Origin: an uncultured Verrucomicrobia subdivision 3 bacterium | GTDB taxonomy: Bacteria; Verrucomicrobiota; Verrucomicrobiia; Limisphaerales; DASXHY01 | DNA: 64,000 nt | Reading direction: 5' to 3' | Assembly (NCBI GenBank): GCA_937890005.1 | Contig: CALBZA010000034.1 | Location: forward strand, 1 to 64,000 | Part shown: positions 27,451-36,648 of the stretch, piece after piece | How the letters are laid out: each line of letters begins with the position of its first letter | How positions within the stretch are numbered: position 1 is the first letter of the stretch | Notes under the pieces: generated by a model | What the model saw: only the letters and a program-made list of their open reading frames with translations | Databases searched by the model: none | Told to the model about the DNA's origin: nothing | Position numbers and translations under genes: made by a program

Positions 27451-30363
27451 TCAGGGTTTGAAATGCGCCGGAACTGTTGTCGCTGGTTTTTTCCACGGCC
27501 GCTTTGCTCGGAAACTCAAGAGTGAACACCGCGCCGCATCCGGGACCGTCGCTGTGGGCGCTGAGGCTTCCTCCCATTTCCGAGCTGCGAGAAAACTGCT
27601 GTGCAGGCCGAAGCCGTGTCCTTCCTTGCGCGTGGTGAAGCCGTGACGGAAAAGTCGCCCCAGATTCTCCCGGCTGATGCCAATGCCGTTGTCTGTGACT
27701 GAAACTCTCAAACCTTCGTCGATCCAACGCACGCTGAGCGTCAGAATCCGTTCGTCATCGGATTTCTGCGACAGGGCCCACTTCGCATTGCTGATCAGGT
27801 TGACGAGAATTTGAAGCACGCGGTGCTTGTCCACGGGAAAATCGGTGTTCGAATCGAAGTCGCGTACAACCCGGATCTTTTGTGTTTCCAGTGCCAGAGC
27901 ATGCACACGCAACGCATCTTCCATGAGCGACGCGATCGAGTGCGTTTCCACCAGGCCGAGAACGCGTGCGTAGTTCTGTTGCATCGCGACGATCTCCTTG
28001 ATGTGGTCGATGTTGTTTGCGAGGCAATTGATCTCCTGAAGAAGATTGGCGTGTTCCGAGGCGATGGTGTCGGCGATGGTGTTGAGGAATACCGGAAGCT
28101 TGCCGGCGCGGGCGTCGTCGCGGAAAAAGCCGGGCAGGTCATGTTGATGATCGGCCATCAATTTGGCGACTCGCGCAAGGCTGCTGTGAGCCTGAAAATT
28201 TTGAACCTGCCGTTGAATCAGGCTGGACGAGGTGTTCACGCTGTTGAGCACGTTGCCCACATTGTGAAGCACACTTGCGGCGACTTCGGCCTGTCCCGCC
28301 ATTCGCGATGCGTCCACCAGTTGCTGATGCGTTTTCTCCAATCGGGCTTCGGCTTCCTTGATGGCGCTGATGTCGCGCGATATGCCGAAAGTGCCGATGA
28401 TTTCCCCCCGTGAATTGCGCCACGGCATTTTGGTGGTCTGCAGCCAGAGAATGTTGCCGTCCGGGAGCGTTTCCTTTTCCAGCTTTCCGATGACCGGGTT
28501 GCCCGTGCGGATGATTTCCTTGTCATCGTCCGCCGCCACGCGCGCATATTCCTCGTTGAAGACGTCGAAATCCGATTTGCCGATCATCGCCTCAACGGGC
28601 AGACCACAACGTTTCGACAGGGACTGGCTGCAACGAATGAAGAGCGAGTTCGCGTCCTTGAAGTAGATGTAGTCCGAGGAGTTGTCGAGGAGCGCGCAAA
28701 ACAGCGCCTGTTCGTAACTCAGGTCGGCATTGGCGCGGGCGAGGTCGACGGTGCGATGTTCGACCCGGACCTCCAGTTCTTCATTCGCTTTTTTGAGTTC
28801 CTGATGGACGAGCTTGAGCTGCCGGTTCTTGTGCGAAACCATCACCGTCCAGGCAATCGCAAAGATCAGCACGCAAACCGCCGCTCCGCCAAGCCAGAGG
28901 GTTCGACGAAGGTTCAGCCATGGTGGAGCCTGAAGCAGCACGACAGCGTCCGCCGACGACAGCGCCATCTCCAGGTCGGGTTGCCACTCCGCTCCGGATT
29001 GCTGGGCAGGATTCAAATCGCTGCAGATCCCTGAAAGCTGCACCAGACTTCCTTTCTCCAGTTCCGGAGGTGGGCCAGCTGCTTCCGGCAGCACACCTTG
29101 AATCCTGTGTTCGCCGATCTGAAAACGGAGAAGGTAGTTGGTCGTGTTGTAGGTGTAGCCGAGGTAAACGGCATTGGTGGACAAATAGGTTGGAGCGTAC
29201 ACCCGTTGGATCAGGTTTGAATTGACGTAACAGGCGATCTCCGCGCCGTTCAGGACGATTTGAATGTCGTACCACTTGTTGAGTTCGATCTGCTGCGCCA
29301 CCTTTTTGCCGAGTGAAATCGCGACGCCGTTGAGACTCTGTTCCACGCTTGAGCGTGTGTTCTTCCATCCGCCAATGTTGAACCAGAGCTCATTGTTCGG
29401 ATCGATCGAGTTGAACCAGATCATGAATCCTTCGTTTCCGCCGGTTTTCCGCGCACGGAGCTTGAGCGTGTAGTTGGCCCAGTCCGGACTGCCGATAATT
29501 GCCCGGCAGTTGATCTCATGCGCGAGCTGGCTCAGCATTCCGTCCCGCGCAACCCACGTTCCGTTCATGAATTTCCAACCGTTCGTGCCCTGATTTGCGA
29601 AATCGCTCTGATACAGAGTCACTCCATTGCTCACAACCTGGATGTCGGTGTAATCCGCTGAAGTGTTCCAGGTGCCGATCGCAATTGCTCCTCTCCTTCC
29701 GCTGCCAGGTGGCGGTTCGGGCGATGAGGTGAGAACCAGAAGCGAATCGACGTAGCAATCGATGCGTGAGCCTCTCGTCACCACGCGAATGTCGTACCAC
29801 ACATTGCTCTCAACGTGATGCGGCACGGTGGCAAGGTGGCCCACATTGCCATCGACGTTGTGCTGTATCGCCGACTGGGTGTTCTGCCATCCGCCGATGT
29901 TAAAGCAGTGAAAATTGGTGTCATTGATCCAGTTGAAGAAGATCAGAAAGCCTTCCTCTCCGGCAATCTTCCGGGCTTTCAATTGAATCGTGTAATCGGA
30001 CCAATCCGGATTCCCCAGCGTGACGATTCCTGGAACGCCGACGGATTCCTGACGGTAGGCGCCGTTCTGCGCCATCCATTCTCCGCTCAGGACATCCCAG
30101 CCCACTGCACCCTTTTTCTCAAAATCACTCCGGTAGAGCACCTTCTTGCCCTTGGTGACCACGATGTCTTTGTACTCGACGGAGGTGTTCCATGATCCGA
30201 GTCCAATCCGGCCGTGATAACCCGCGGCGGGCGCGGTGCTTCGTGCAGGGGCCGCGGTCGCGGACAACAACGCGTTGAAGAATGCCAGAACACAAACCAG
30301 CCAGAGGACCGGCCGGGCATTGGTTCCAACGGTTGCGCCAGATACTTGAGGATCGAACGTCAT
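27451..30363 (-). CDS. Hybrid sensor histidine kinase with two lectin-like domains; probable 3' frameshift
   Basis: The start is set at 30363 (MTFDPQVSGATVG); the frame opens at 30423. A membrane signal anchor (VLWLVCVLAFFNALLSATA) is followed by two homologous concanavalin-like domains of about 180 residues each (YHGRIGLGSWNTSVEYKDI; RRGAIAIGTWNTSADYTDI) predicted in the periplasm. Then come a membrane segment (WLGGAAVCVLIFAIAWTVMV), a coiled coil, a PAS domain (LLDNSSDYIYFKDANSLF), a phosphoacceptor region (ASVLHNVGNVLNSV) and HATPase N and G boxes (LVNLISNAKWAL, VTDNGIGI). After GHGFGLHSSFLAAR the frame turns unnatural. Inserting one base at the CC at 27580-27581 restores REMGGSLSAHSDG...VFTLEFPSK and moves the stop to 27434. 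This is either a sequencing error or a real lesion. Confidence 0.82.
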   Translation of the reverse strand: MTFDPQVSGATVGTNARPVLWLVCVLAFFNALLSATAAPARSTAPAAGYHGRIGLGSWNTSVEYKDIVVTKGKKVLYRSDFEKKGAVGWDVLSGEWMAQNGAYRQESVGVPGIVTLGNPDWSDYTIQLKARKIAGEEGFLIFFNWINDTNFHCFNIGGWQNTQSAIQHNVDGNVGHLATVPHHVESNVWYDIRVVTRGSRIDCYVDSLLVLTSSPEPPPGSGRRGAIAIGTWNTSADYTDIQVVSNGVTLYQSDFANQGTNGWKFMNGTWVARDGMLSQLAHEINCRAIIGSPDWANYTLKLRARKTGGNEGFMIWFNSIDPNNELWFNIGGWKNTRSSVEQSLNGVAISLGKKVAQQIELNKWYDIQIVLNGAEIACYVNSNLIQRVYAPTYLSTNAVYLGYTYNTTNYLLRFQIGEHRIQGVLPEAAGPPPELEKGSLVQLSGICSDLNPAQQSGAEWQPDLEMALSSADAVVLLQAPPWLNLRRTLWLGGAAVCVLIFAIAWTVMVSHKNRQLKLVHQELKKANEELEVRVEHRTVDLARANADLSYEQALFCALLDNSSDYIYFKDANSLFIRCSQSLSKRCGLPVEAMIGKSDFDVFNEEYARVAADDDKEIIRTGNPVIGKLEKETLPDGNILWLQTTKMPWRNSRGEIIGTFGISRDISAIKEAEARLEKTHQQLVDASRMAGQAEVAASVLHNVGNVLNSVNTSSSLIQRQVQNFQAHSSLARVAKLMADHQHDLPGFFRDDARAGKLPVFLNTIADTIASEHANLLQEINCLANNIDHIKEIVAMQQNYARVLGLVETHSIASLMEDALRVHALALETQKIRVVRDFDSNTDFPVDKHRVLQILVNLISNAKWALSQKSDDERILTLSVRWIDEGLRVSVTDNGIGISRENLGRLFRHGFTTRKEGHGFGLHSSFLAARKWEEASAPTATVPDAARCSLLSFRAKRPWKKPATTVPAHFKP

Positions 30364-30629
30364 CAGAGCACCCGCCTGATAGCCAGACCTGAAAATGCCA
30401 GAACGCGGCGGGCGATATGTCATCGGCTTCGAAAGTGGAGTGCTTGAGCCAAAGATGACGTGCGGTTCGTTGTAAAACTCAAACGGACTCCATCTTGCGA
30501 CGGAGCAGAAGCTCTCGGCAGTTCAGGGATTGGTCGCCTGTTTGTATCCAGACCGTAAGCGCAAATTTTGTTGAACCGTTTTGAGCATCACGACGTTGCA
30601 TCGGATGCCGAAGCTGATAGAACTCCCAC

Positions 30630-31904
30630 GTGAATCTTTGGACACTCGTCGGCTACTTGTTCGGAAATTCCAAGGCGATCCATCGAGCAGCTTCGTCTCG
30701 CGCGTCATTGTGGACGGGAATTGTTCTGACGCTGCTGACGGGTATCGCGAGGAATTACGATCAGCGCTTTGTGCTGGAGTCATGGTTTTCGTTGATCGGT
30801 CCTCTGACGTTCTCCCTTTTCTCCGGTTCATTCCTTTACGCCATTCTGATTCGTGGATTTGCCTGTCGCAGTATGCCTGCGGAAGCAGCGGCGGAGTCGC
30901 GATGGGGAACGTTCATGGCTCTCTTCTGGCTGACCGCGCCCGTGGCGTGGCTCTACGCGATTCCCGTTGAACGGTTCTTGAGCTCCTATTCCGCAGCTCA
31001 GGCCAACATCGCCCTTCTTTCCATCGTGTCGGCGTGGCGCGTTTGGCTGTTGAGTCGCGTGCTGTCGGTCTTGTTGGGAATTCGTTTCATGCGCGCGCTG
31101 GGATGGGTTCTTGTAGGCGCGGCGCTGGAGGTGATTGTCGTTGTGTTTCTGGGCGCACTTTTTGGACCGGGCTTAAGCCAGCGTATCCTGGCGGGAATGT
31201 CGGGAATGCGTAATGCCCCCGAGGAGAATCTTCTCAGTTCAGTTCTGGGATTTGTTTGGACCTGGTCGTGGGTGGTGCTGATTGTCACATGCCTCATGCT
31301 TCTGGCGACACGGTATCGCGGTGAAGTGAAGCCATTGCCAGTACTTGCTTCCGGCAAAGTTCCGTGGATGTCACTCGCAATTCTGACGGTTTTCTGGATC
31401 GCAGTTTCAATCGTGCCCCAGCAGGAACAGATGCGCTTCACGACACATGCTGCGCTCGTGAACAAGGCTGCTTACAAAGAAGCGCTCGATTATCTGGAGC
31501 AGCATCAACCGTCAGATTTCCCGCCGGGCCAGCGACTCGAACCCAATCCCTACGAATACCGCGTGTGGGAGGGCTTGCCTCCGACCATTGCATTGCTGAC
31601 GCCAGAGACGGCTCCATGGATTCGACAGGTCTATCTCGGACATCTGAGTGCTGTGCTCACGCATTATTTTCCAAGGTACGATTCAGCGACCAACGTTGCC
31701 GCCATGATGCTGGCTCTCGAGCGACTTCCTGAAGGCAGAGAATGGCTGGAAACCAATCAGGTCGCTCTCGCGAGGCAGGGACTTCGACGCGGACACTGGA
31801 ATGATCCAACAGATGTCGTGGAATCGACCGCCAAGACAAACATTCTCGAAGTGTTGAGTCGAATGGGAATGGCGGAAACCAACCTGATGAAACTTTTCGA
31901 GTAG
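30630..31904 (+). CDS. Multi-pass membrane protein of unknown function
   Basis: 424 residues from a GTG at 30630 (read as Met in MNLWTLVGYLFGNSK). There are about six membrane segments between residues 25 and 260 (LWTGIVLTLLTGIA, FSLFSGSFLYAILI, FMALFWLTAPVAWLYAI, VLVGAALEVIVVVFLGALF, WSWVVLIVTCLMLLA, LAILTVFWIAVSIV). A soluble C-terminal domain of about 150 residues follows, rich in helices (ALVNKAAYKEALDYLEQHQ; LERLPEGREWLETNQ). I do not recognise the family. The stop is 3 bases before the radical SAM gene, so the two are translationally linked and may act on one substrate. It is divergent from the histidine kinase gene. Confidence 0.75.
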   Translation: MNLWTLVGYLFGNSKAIHRAASSRASLWTGIVLTLLTGIARNYDQRFVLESWFSLIGPLTFSLFSGSFLYAILIRGFACRSMPAEAAAESRWGTFMALFWLTAPVAWLYAIPVERFLSSYSAAQANIALLSIVSAWRVWLLSRVLSVLLGIRFMRALGWVLVGAALEVIVVVFLGALFGPGLSQRILAGMSGMRNAPEENLLSSVLGFVWTWSWVVLIVTCLMLLATRYRGEVKPLPVLASGKVPWMSLAILTVFWIAVSIVPQQEQMRFTTHAALVNKAAYKEALDYLEQHQPSDFPPGQRLEPNPYEYRVWEGLPPTIALLTPETAPWIRQVYLGHLSAVLTHYFPRYDSATNVAAMMLALERLPEGREWLETNQVALARQGLRRGHWNDPTDVVESTAKTNILEVLSRMGMAETNLMKLFE

Positions 31905-31907
31905 ATC

Positions 31908-33224
31908 ATGCGCATTGGCCTCATAGCGATGAGTGGTGTGCGGGTCAAATCCGCGGAACTTGCGGCACTCGGAGTCACGCTTCCCGGATTTATTCGGCGC
32001 GGCAGGGTAATTGCCTCGCTGCCGAGTCTCGGGCTTTTGACTGTGGCGGCGCTCACGCCGGTGGAACATGAAGTGAGTTATATCGAAGTGGCGGATTTGC
32101 GATCGGCTGCGGCTTTTCCAGAGTTTGATCTCGTCGGAATTTCTTCACTGACCGCGCAGATTCATGAGGCGTATGAAATTGCACACATGTATCGGTCGCG
32201 CGGAACACGTGTCGTGATGGGCGGATTGCACGTTTCGGAACTGCCGAACGAGGCCTTGTTGCACGCGGATGCCGTGGTGCAGTACGGGGCTGAAGGCGCC
32301 TGGCCGCGCGTGCTGGAAGATGCGCAGAACCAACGCCTGCAACGGATTTACCGGGGCGCGAAAGATAATGTATTTGATTCGAACCTGTACACGTCGCCAC
32401 GATTCGATCTGCTCGAAGGGCGGACTTACAACCGGGTGACCGTCCAGACATCGCGGGGCTGCCCACGAGCCTGCGAGTTTTGCGCTGCCAGTCTCAGGAT
32501 CACAGCCGGGTTCAACCAGAAACCTGTTTCGAACGTTGTCGAAGAAATCAGGGCAGCCAAACGTCATGTGCGGCGTCCTTATTTTGAGTTTGCCGACGAC
32601 AACACCTTTCTCAATCGCCGCTGGAGCAAGGATCTCCTGCACGCAATTCGCGACGAGGAGATTCATTATTTCACCGAGACGGATGTTTCCGTGGCTGACG
32701 ACCTGGAACTCTGTGATCTGCTGGCGCAGTCCGGCTGCAGGCAGGTTTTGATCGGCTTCGAAAGTCCGCGTTCTGATGATCTTGGCGGAATCGATCCCGG
32801 CGCGTGGAAATCACGGCAAACCTCTCGCTATCTCCGAGCCATCGACGTTCTGCAGTCCCGAGGGGTAAGTGTCAATGGATGCTTCATTCTGGGACTGGAT
32901 TCTCATACGCCGGACATCTTTTCCGAACTGCTGGATTTCGTCCGCAGTTCAGGACTCGCAGAGGTTCAATACACCGTGCTGACACCCTTTCCAGGCACTC
33001 CGCTCTATGAACGGTTTCGCCGCGAAGGCCGGTTACTTCGGGACGAGTTCTGGGATTCTTGCACGCTGTTCGATGTGAATTTTCAGCCGAAACAAATGAG
33101 CGTCTCGGAACTGGAGGAGGGGCTGCGCTGGTTGTTCCGGGAAACTTACAATCGCAACGAAACTTCAAGACGACTGCGGAACTTCGTCGCAGCATCAAGC
33201 GACTGGCGCAGGGATAATCCGTAA
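31908..33224 (+). CDS. B12-binding-domain radical SAM protein
   Basis: 438 residues. Residues 1-150 are a cobalamin-binding-like Rossmann domain (SLPSLGLLTVAALTP, DLVGISSLTAQIHEAYEIA, VVMGGLHVSELP). The radical SAM domain has TSRGCPRACEFCAAS with CxxxCxxC for the 4Fe-4S cluster, then EFADDNTFLNRRW, VLIGFESP and GCFILGLDSHTPD. This is the class B (BchE/methyltransferase-like) layout, and such enzymes often methylate unreactive carbons or close rings. The substrate is unknown. It starts 3 bases after the membrane protein gene and forms a two-gene operon with it. Confidence 0.88.
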   Translation: MRIGLIAMSGVRVKSAELAALGVTLPGFIRRGRVIASLPSLGLLTVAALTPVEHEVSYIEVADLRSAAAFPEFDLVGISSLTAQIHEAYEIAHMYRSRGTRVVMGGLHVSELPNEALLHADAVVQYGAEGAWPRVLEDAQNQRLQRIYRGAKDNVFDSNLYTSPRFDLLEGRTYNRVTVQTSRGCPRACEFCAASLRITAGFNQKPVSNVVEEIRAAKRHVRRPYFEFADDNTFLNRRWSKDLLHAIRDEEIHYFTETDVSVADDLELCDLLAQSGCRQVLIGFESPRSDDLGGIDPGAWKSRQTSRYLRAIDVLQSRGVSVNGCFILGLDSHTPDIFSELLDFVRSSGLAEVQYTVLTPFPGTPLYERFRREGRLLRDEFWDSCTLFDVNFQPKQMSVSELEEGLRWLFRETYNRNETSRRLRNFVAASSDWRRDNP

Positions 33225-33269
33225 TAAGTCATTTTCAGCGCACAAGCCATCAATGGCGGATCGCCAGAC

Positions 33270-33653
33270 TCATGCGGCTTCGGTGTCGAATGCAAACGGT
33301 CGTTCGCAATTGCCGGCCTGATGCCGGCGAGCCGGGCTGAATTTCGCGCGCTTCCGGCTTGTGACCTGAGCGTCGGATGGAGTGGCGATGTGACGACTCG
33401 TCTGCGATTCCATGGCCGGGAGATCAAGTCCGGTTCGCTCCGATAGTTTCAAAAATGAAGCGAGACCAGCGTTCACTTTGGAAAAAAGCCGGCTGATTGC
33501 AGAGAGGAGAACCGGACGCCGTTCGCGATGCGATGTCGCTATCCTGGATTTTGAATTTCCCGAGGAAATTTCGGGAGGCGCGCCGGATTTGTGCTGCTCG
33601 TGCAGCTCCCGAAGCTGGCGGAAGAGAATTGTCTGAATTGTGTTTATTTTCAT
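33270..33653 (-). CDS. Hypothetical protein divergent from the MocR regulator
   Basis: 127 residues from the ATG at 33653 (MKINTIQTILFRQLRELHEQH); an in-frame ATG at 33692 is possible. There is a basic, mostly helical first half and a Ser/Arg-rich, low-complexity second half. No motif or family is recognised. It is offered because it starts beside the inverted repeat at 33709-33747, back-to-back with the MocR-type gene, and MocR regulators often control a divergent neighbour. It could equally be a spurious frame. Confidence 0.35.
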   Translation of the reverse strand: MKINTIQTILFRQLRELHEQHKSGAPPEISSGNSKSRIATSHRERRPVLLSAISRLFSKVNAGLASFLKLSERTGLDLPAMESQTSRHIATPSDAQVTSRKRAKFSPARRHQAGNCERPFAFDTEAA

Positions 33654-33708
33654 GTCCGCAACGTAGGATCGGATGAAGTTTCCACCAGACACAGCCTCTC
33701 GATTTTCC

Positions 33709-33747
33709 AGCTTGCACAGATTGATTTGGATCCAAACTGTGCAAGCT
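33709..33747. promoter_or_regulatory. Perfect 11-bp inverted repeat upstream of the MocR gene
   Basis: agcttgcacag (33709-33719) and ctgtgcaagct (33737-33747) are perfect inverted repeats with a 17-base spacer. They are followed by aaactgtatctgttcagttt, which resembles promoter/operator DNA upstream of other MocR/PdxR-type genes. The position is 57 bases before the GTG start, so autoregulation is a reasonable inference. Confidence 0.5.
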
Positions 33748-33803
33748 CAGATTCAAATAAACTGTATCTGTTCAGTTTGAAGAATCTCTCTACACTCCCC
33801 CGC

Positions 33804-35246
33804 GTGAGCGTCTCAACTTCCAACGACAAAGAACCGGTTTATTTGAAACTGGCCAACACGCTCGAGGGCCTGATCGCAAGCCGTGCGCTGCGGCCCGGCG
33901 ATCGCGTTCCTTCCGTGCGCCAGTTCAGCCAGCAACAGCGCGTGAGCGTTCCCACCGCACTGCAGGCATACGCGACGCTCGAGACGCGCGGCCTGATTGA
34001 AGGGCGTCCCAAGTCCGGCTTTTACGTCCGGCCACGCAATTCGGACGCCATTCCCGAACCGAAGATGAACTCATCGGAACGGCCGAGAAGCATCGTGCTG
34101 CAGAGTTACGACCCGGTGGCTTCGTTGCTTGCGGATCATGCCGATCCAAAACTGGTGCCGCTGGGCGCCGCATTGCCAAGTGCCGAACTGCTGCCGGGAA
34201 TCAAACTGGCGCGGATCATGTCGTCGATCGTTCGTCAGCTTGGATCACGCAGCATTGCATACGACATGTGCCCGGGCAGCGAAGTGTTCCGAAGAGAACT
34301 GGCGCGGCGCTCACTCGATTGGGGATGCGCGCTGCACGCCGATCAGTTTGTTGTGACGGTTGGCGGCACGGAGGCGGTGTCACTGGCTTTGCGCGCGACG
34401 TGCAAGCCGGGTGACACGGTGGTCGTCGAATCGCCCACCTACTTCGGACTGGCTTCCATGCTGCGCGAGTTGCAGTTGAAGGCACTTCCCATTCCGGTGC
34501 ATTCCGCCGATGGAATGAACCTGGATGTGTTGGAAAAAGCGTTGCAGAAAACCAGGGTTGCGGCGTGCGTCGTCATTCCGAACTTTCACAACCCAACCGG
34601 ATTTCTCATGCCGGACGCGAACAAGCGGCGGTTGGTGGAGCTCTGTGCCGGACGCGGCATTCCGTTGATTGAGGACGACACCTACGCCGATCTCCAGCAC
34701 GAAGGCTTGCGTCCTCATTCCCTCAAAGCGTTCGGAGATCCGGAGTCGATCATCCTCTGCGGTTCTTATTCCAAGAAACTCGCGCCGGGATTTCGGGTCG
34801 GTTACATCGCGGCCGGAAAATGGCATTCGCGGGTGATGGCAGTGAAGCAGGCAAGCACGCTGAATGGCGCGCTGATTCCCACACTGGCGATTGCGGAGTT
34901 TCTGAGAAACGGCGGATACGACCGTTACCTTCGCACCATTCGCGAAGCCTACCGGCAGCAAGTGGCCAAGATGAAGGAAGCCATCGTTGAGAGTTTTCCG
35001 TCGGGAATCTCTCTGTCGCGGCCGAAGGGCGGATTCCTGCTCTGGTGCGAGCTGCCGTCAAAGGTCGATGCCATGAAACTGGCGCGACAAGCGCGTGATG
35101 CCGGAATCAGCATTGCGCCCGGACCGCTGTTTTCGCCGGTAGGAGATTTCACGAACTTTGTGCGAATCAATTGCGGTTACAAATGGGATCCGCAGATCGA
35201 ACGCGCAGTGGGCGTGCTCGGACATTTGATTTCGCGAATGAAATGA
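33804..35246 (+). CDS. MocR-type GntR/aminotransferase transcriptional regulator
   Basis: 480 residues from a GTG at 33804; the open frame begins at 33591 but the extra 71 residues have no similarity. Residues 10-75 are a GntR winged helix (LANTLEGLIASRALRPGDRVPSVRQ; ALQAYATLETRGLIEGRP; SGFYV). The rest is an aminotransferase class I-like domain with VTVGGTEAVSLALRA, VIPNFHNPTGF, LIEDDTYADL and the PLP-lysine block GSYSKKLAPGFRVGYI. MocR proteins sense PLP or an amino compound. An inverted repeat lies upstream, and an AhpD-like gene follows 13 bases after the stop, making it a candidate target. Confidence 0.92.
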   Translation: MSVSTSNDKEPVYLKLANTLEGLIASRALRPGDRVPSVRQFSQQQRVSVPTALQAYATLETRGLIEGRPKSGFYVRPRNSDAIPEPKMNSSERPRSIVLQSYDPVASLLADHADPKLVPLGAALPSAELLPGIKLARIMSSIVRQLGSRSIAYDMCPGSEVFRRELARRSLDWGCALHADQFVVTVGGTEAVSLALRATCKPGDTVVVESPTYFGLASMLRELQLKALPIPVHSADGMNLDVLEKALQKTRVAACVVIPNFHNPTGFLMPDANKRRLVELCAGRGIPLIEDDTYADLQHEGLRPHSLKAFGDPESIILCGSYSKKLAPGFRVGYIAAGKWHSRVMAVKQASTLNGALIPTLAIAEFLRNGGYDRYLRTIREAYRQQVAKMKEAIVESFPSGISLSRPKGGFLLWCELPSKVDAMKLARQARDAGISIAPGPLFSPVGDFTNFVRINCGYKWDPQIERAVGVLGHLISRMK

Positions 35247-35259
35247 CGCGGGAAGAGCG

Positions 35260-35700
35260 ATGAGCCGAATCGAGTATTTCAAAGTCAAACCGGAGATGAT
35301 CAACAGGCTCCGCGCCATCACGCAGGAGCAAAAGGAATTTTCCATCGACGGCAGACTCCGCGCGCTGGTTGAACTTCGGGTTTCTCAAATTAGCGGCTGC
35401 GTCTTTTGCACCGACCTTCACGCGCGCGAGGCGCTGGAACTGGGCGAAAGCCCGCAACGATTGAACACGCTGGTGGTCTGGCGGGAATCTCCGTTTTTCG
35501 ATGAACGCGAGAAGGCGGCGCTGGCGTGGGCCGAATCGCTGACCTTGATTTCTGAAACCCACGCAGGGGAGACGGAATACCAGACGATTCTGAAATTCTT
35601 CACCGACCAGGAAGTGGTCGAGCTGAGTCTTGCCATATCGCTGGCCAACTTCTGGAACCGAATGGCAGGTGGATTCCGGCGAATGCCGGCAACCCCTTGA
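35260..35700 (+). CDS. Carboxymuconolactone decarboxylase/AhpD-like protein
   Basis: 146 residues. ISGCVFCTDLHAREA carries the CxxC-x3-H redox motif of AhpD-like CMD proteins, preceded by LRALVELRVSQ and followed by REKAALAWAESLTLI and VVELSLAISLANFWNRM. Members are peroxidase partners or decarboxylases, and the CxxC plus His favours a disulfide or peroxidase role. It starts 13 bases after the MocR gene and is very likely co-transcribed with it. Confidence 0.9.
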   Translation: MSRIEYFKVKPEMINRLRAITQEQKEFSIDGRLRALVELRVSQISGCVFCTDLHAREALELGESPQRLNTLVVWRESPFFDEREKAALAWAESLTLISETHAGETEYQTILKFFTDQEVVELSLAISLANFWNRMAGGFRRMPATP

Positions 35701-35741
35701 ACGGGTTGCCGGTCTTGGACGAATTGAGGACCGCAGTCGCG

Positions 35742-36455
35742 TCACGTTCCTTTGATGCCTCCGAACGCGGCAAAGCAGCTGTTCTTGTGAAGCACCTCGA
35801 CGTGTTTGAAGCCGACCGTTCGCAGCAAGTCCAGCTGGAACATCAGCGGCCGCGGCGAATCTTCCTGAGCGATGTAAGCAAAGACATGATCGCGATAGGC
35901 GTCGTCTTTCAATGCGGAAAGATACTCGCCGTAACGGGTCCACATCAGTTCATGCACTCGCGGATCCGAATGTTCGATCAAATCGGAGATCCACACCGAA
36001 CCGCCGGGCCGCAGCGCCTGAAAGAGCTTTGAAAACACAGCGTGCCATTCGTCGTCACCGCGCAAGTGATGCAGAACAGCGGCGGCGCAGATGATGTCGA
36101 ACTGACCTTCGCCCAGGTTCAGGTCGCGGATGTCGCCCTGCAGCGGAGTGATCCTGCCAGAACTGACTTTGCTGATGCGTTCCGTCGCCCTGTCCAGCAT
36201 GGGGCGGCTCAGGTCGATGAGAGTGACATCAAGATTGGGAAGGCGTTCCAGGATTTTGAGGGAATAATTTCCTGCGGCGCATCCGACATCGAGCAGGGAT
36301 TTGGCGGCCGGAGAAACGCGGCTGGACGCTTCGGCAATCAGCGTCAGGCACAGCGGTGCATCGATGGTTGCGGACTGCCCGGTTTCGAGATTGGAAAAGC
36401 GTTCGACATCTTTGTCGAACCGGGCGCGAATTTCCTCGACGGTGGATTTCTTCAT
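35742..36455 (-). CDS. Class I SAM-dependent methyltransferase
   Basis: 237 residues. Motif I is LLDVGCAAGNYSLKIL, motif II lies in VTLIDLSRPMLDRA, followed by GDIRDLNLGEGQFDIICAAAVLHHL and LRPGGSVWISDLIEH. The acceptor is unknown. It is the last gene of the minus-strand RNA-repair-like island, 193 bases after the RlaP-like gene, with no hairpin visible between, so it may or may not belong to the same transcript. It converges with the AhpD-like gene. Confidence 0.88.
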   Translation of the reverse strand: MKKSTVEEIRARFDKDVERFSNLETGQSATIDAPLCLTLIAEASSRVSPAAKSLLDVGCAAGNYSLKILERLPNLDVTLIDLSRPMLDRATERISKVSSGRITPLQGDIRDLNLGEGQFDIICAAAVLHHLRGDDEWHAVFSKLFQALRPGGSVWISDLIEHSDPRVHELMWTRYGEYLSALKDDAYRDHVFAYIAQEDSPRPLMFQLDLLRTVGFKHVEVLHKNSCFAAFGGIKGT

Positions 36456-36648
36456 TTCAATGGTCGCCAGAATACAGCAATGTCAGTCATTCAACAGATA
36501 CAGTTGCCCTCAATACAGCCTTTCACAGGATTGTTCGTCCCTTTTCCTGACGAGTCGGCAATTGGCAAACAGGTAGGGGGACTCAGGAGAACGAAGTCGC
36601 GCGTCAGCGTGTTTCCTTCTTTCGTTCCCTGATCGATCTGTTCCCGTC

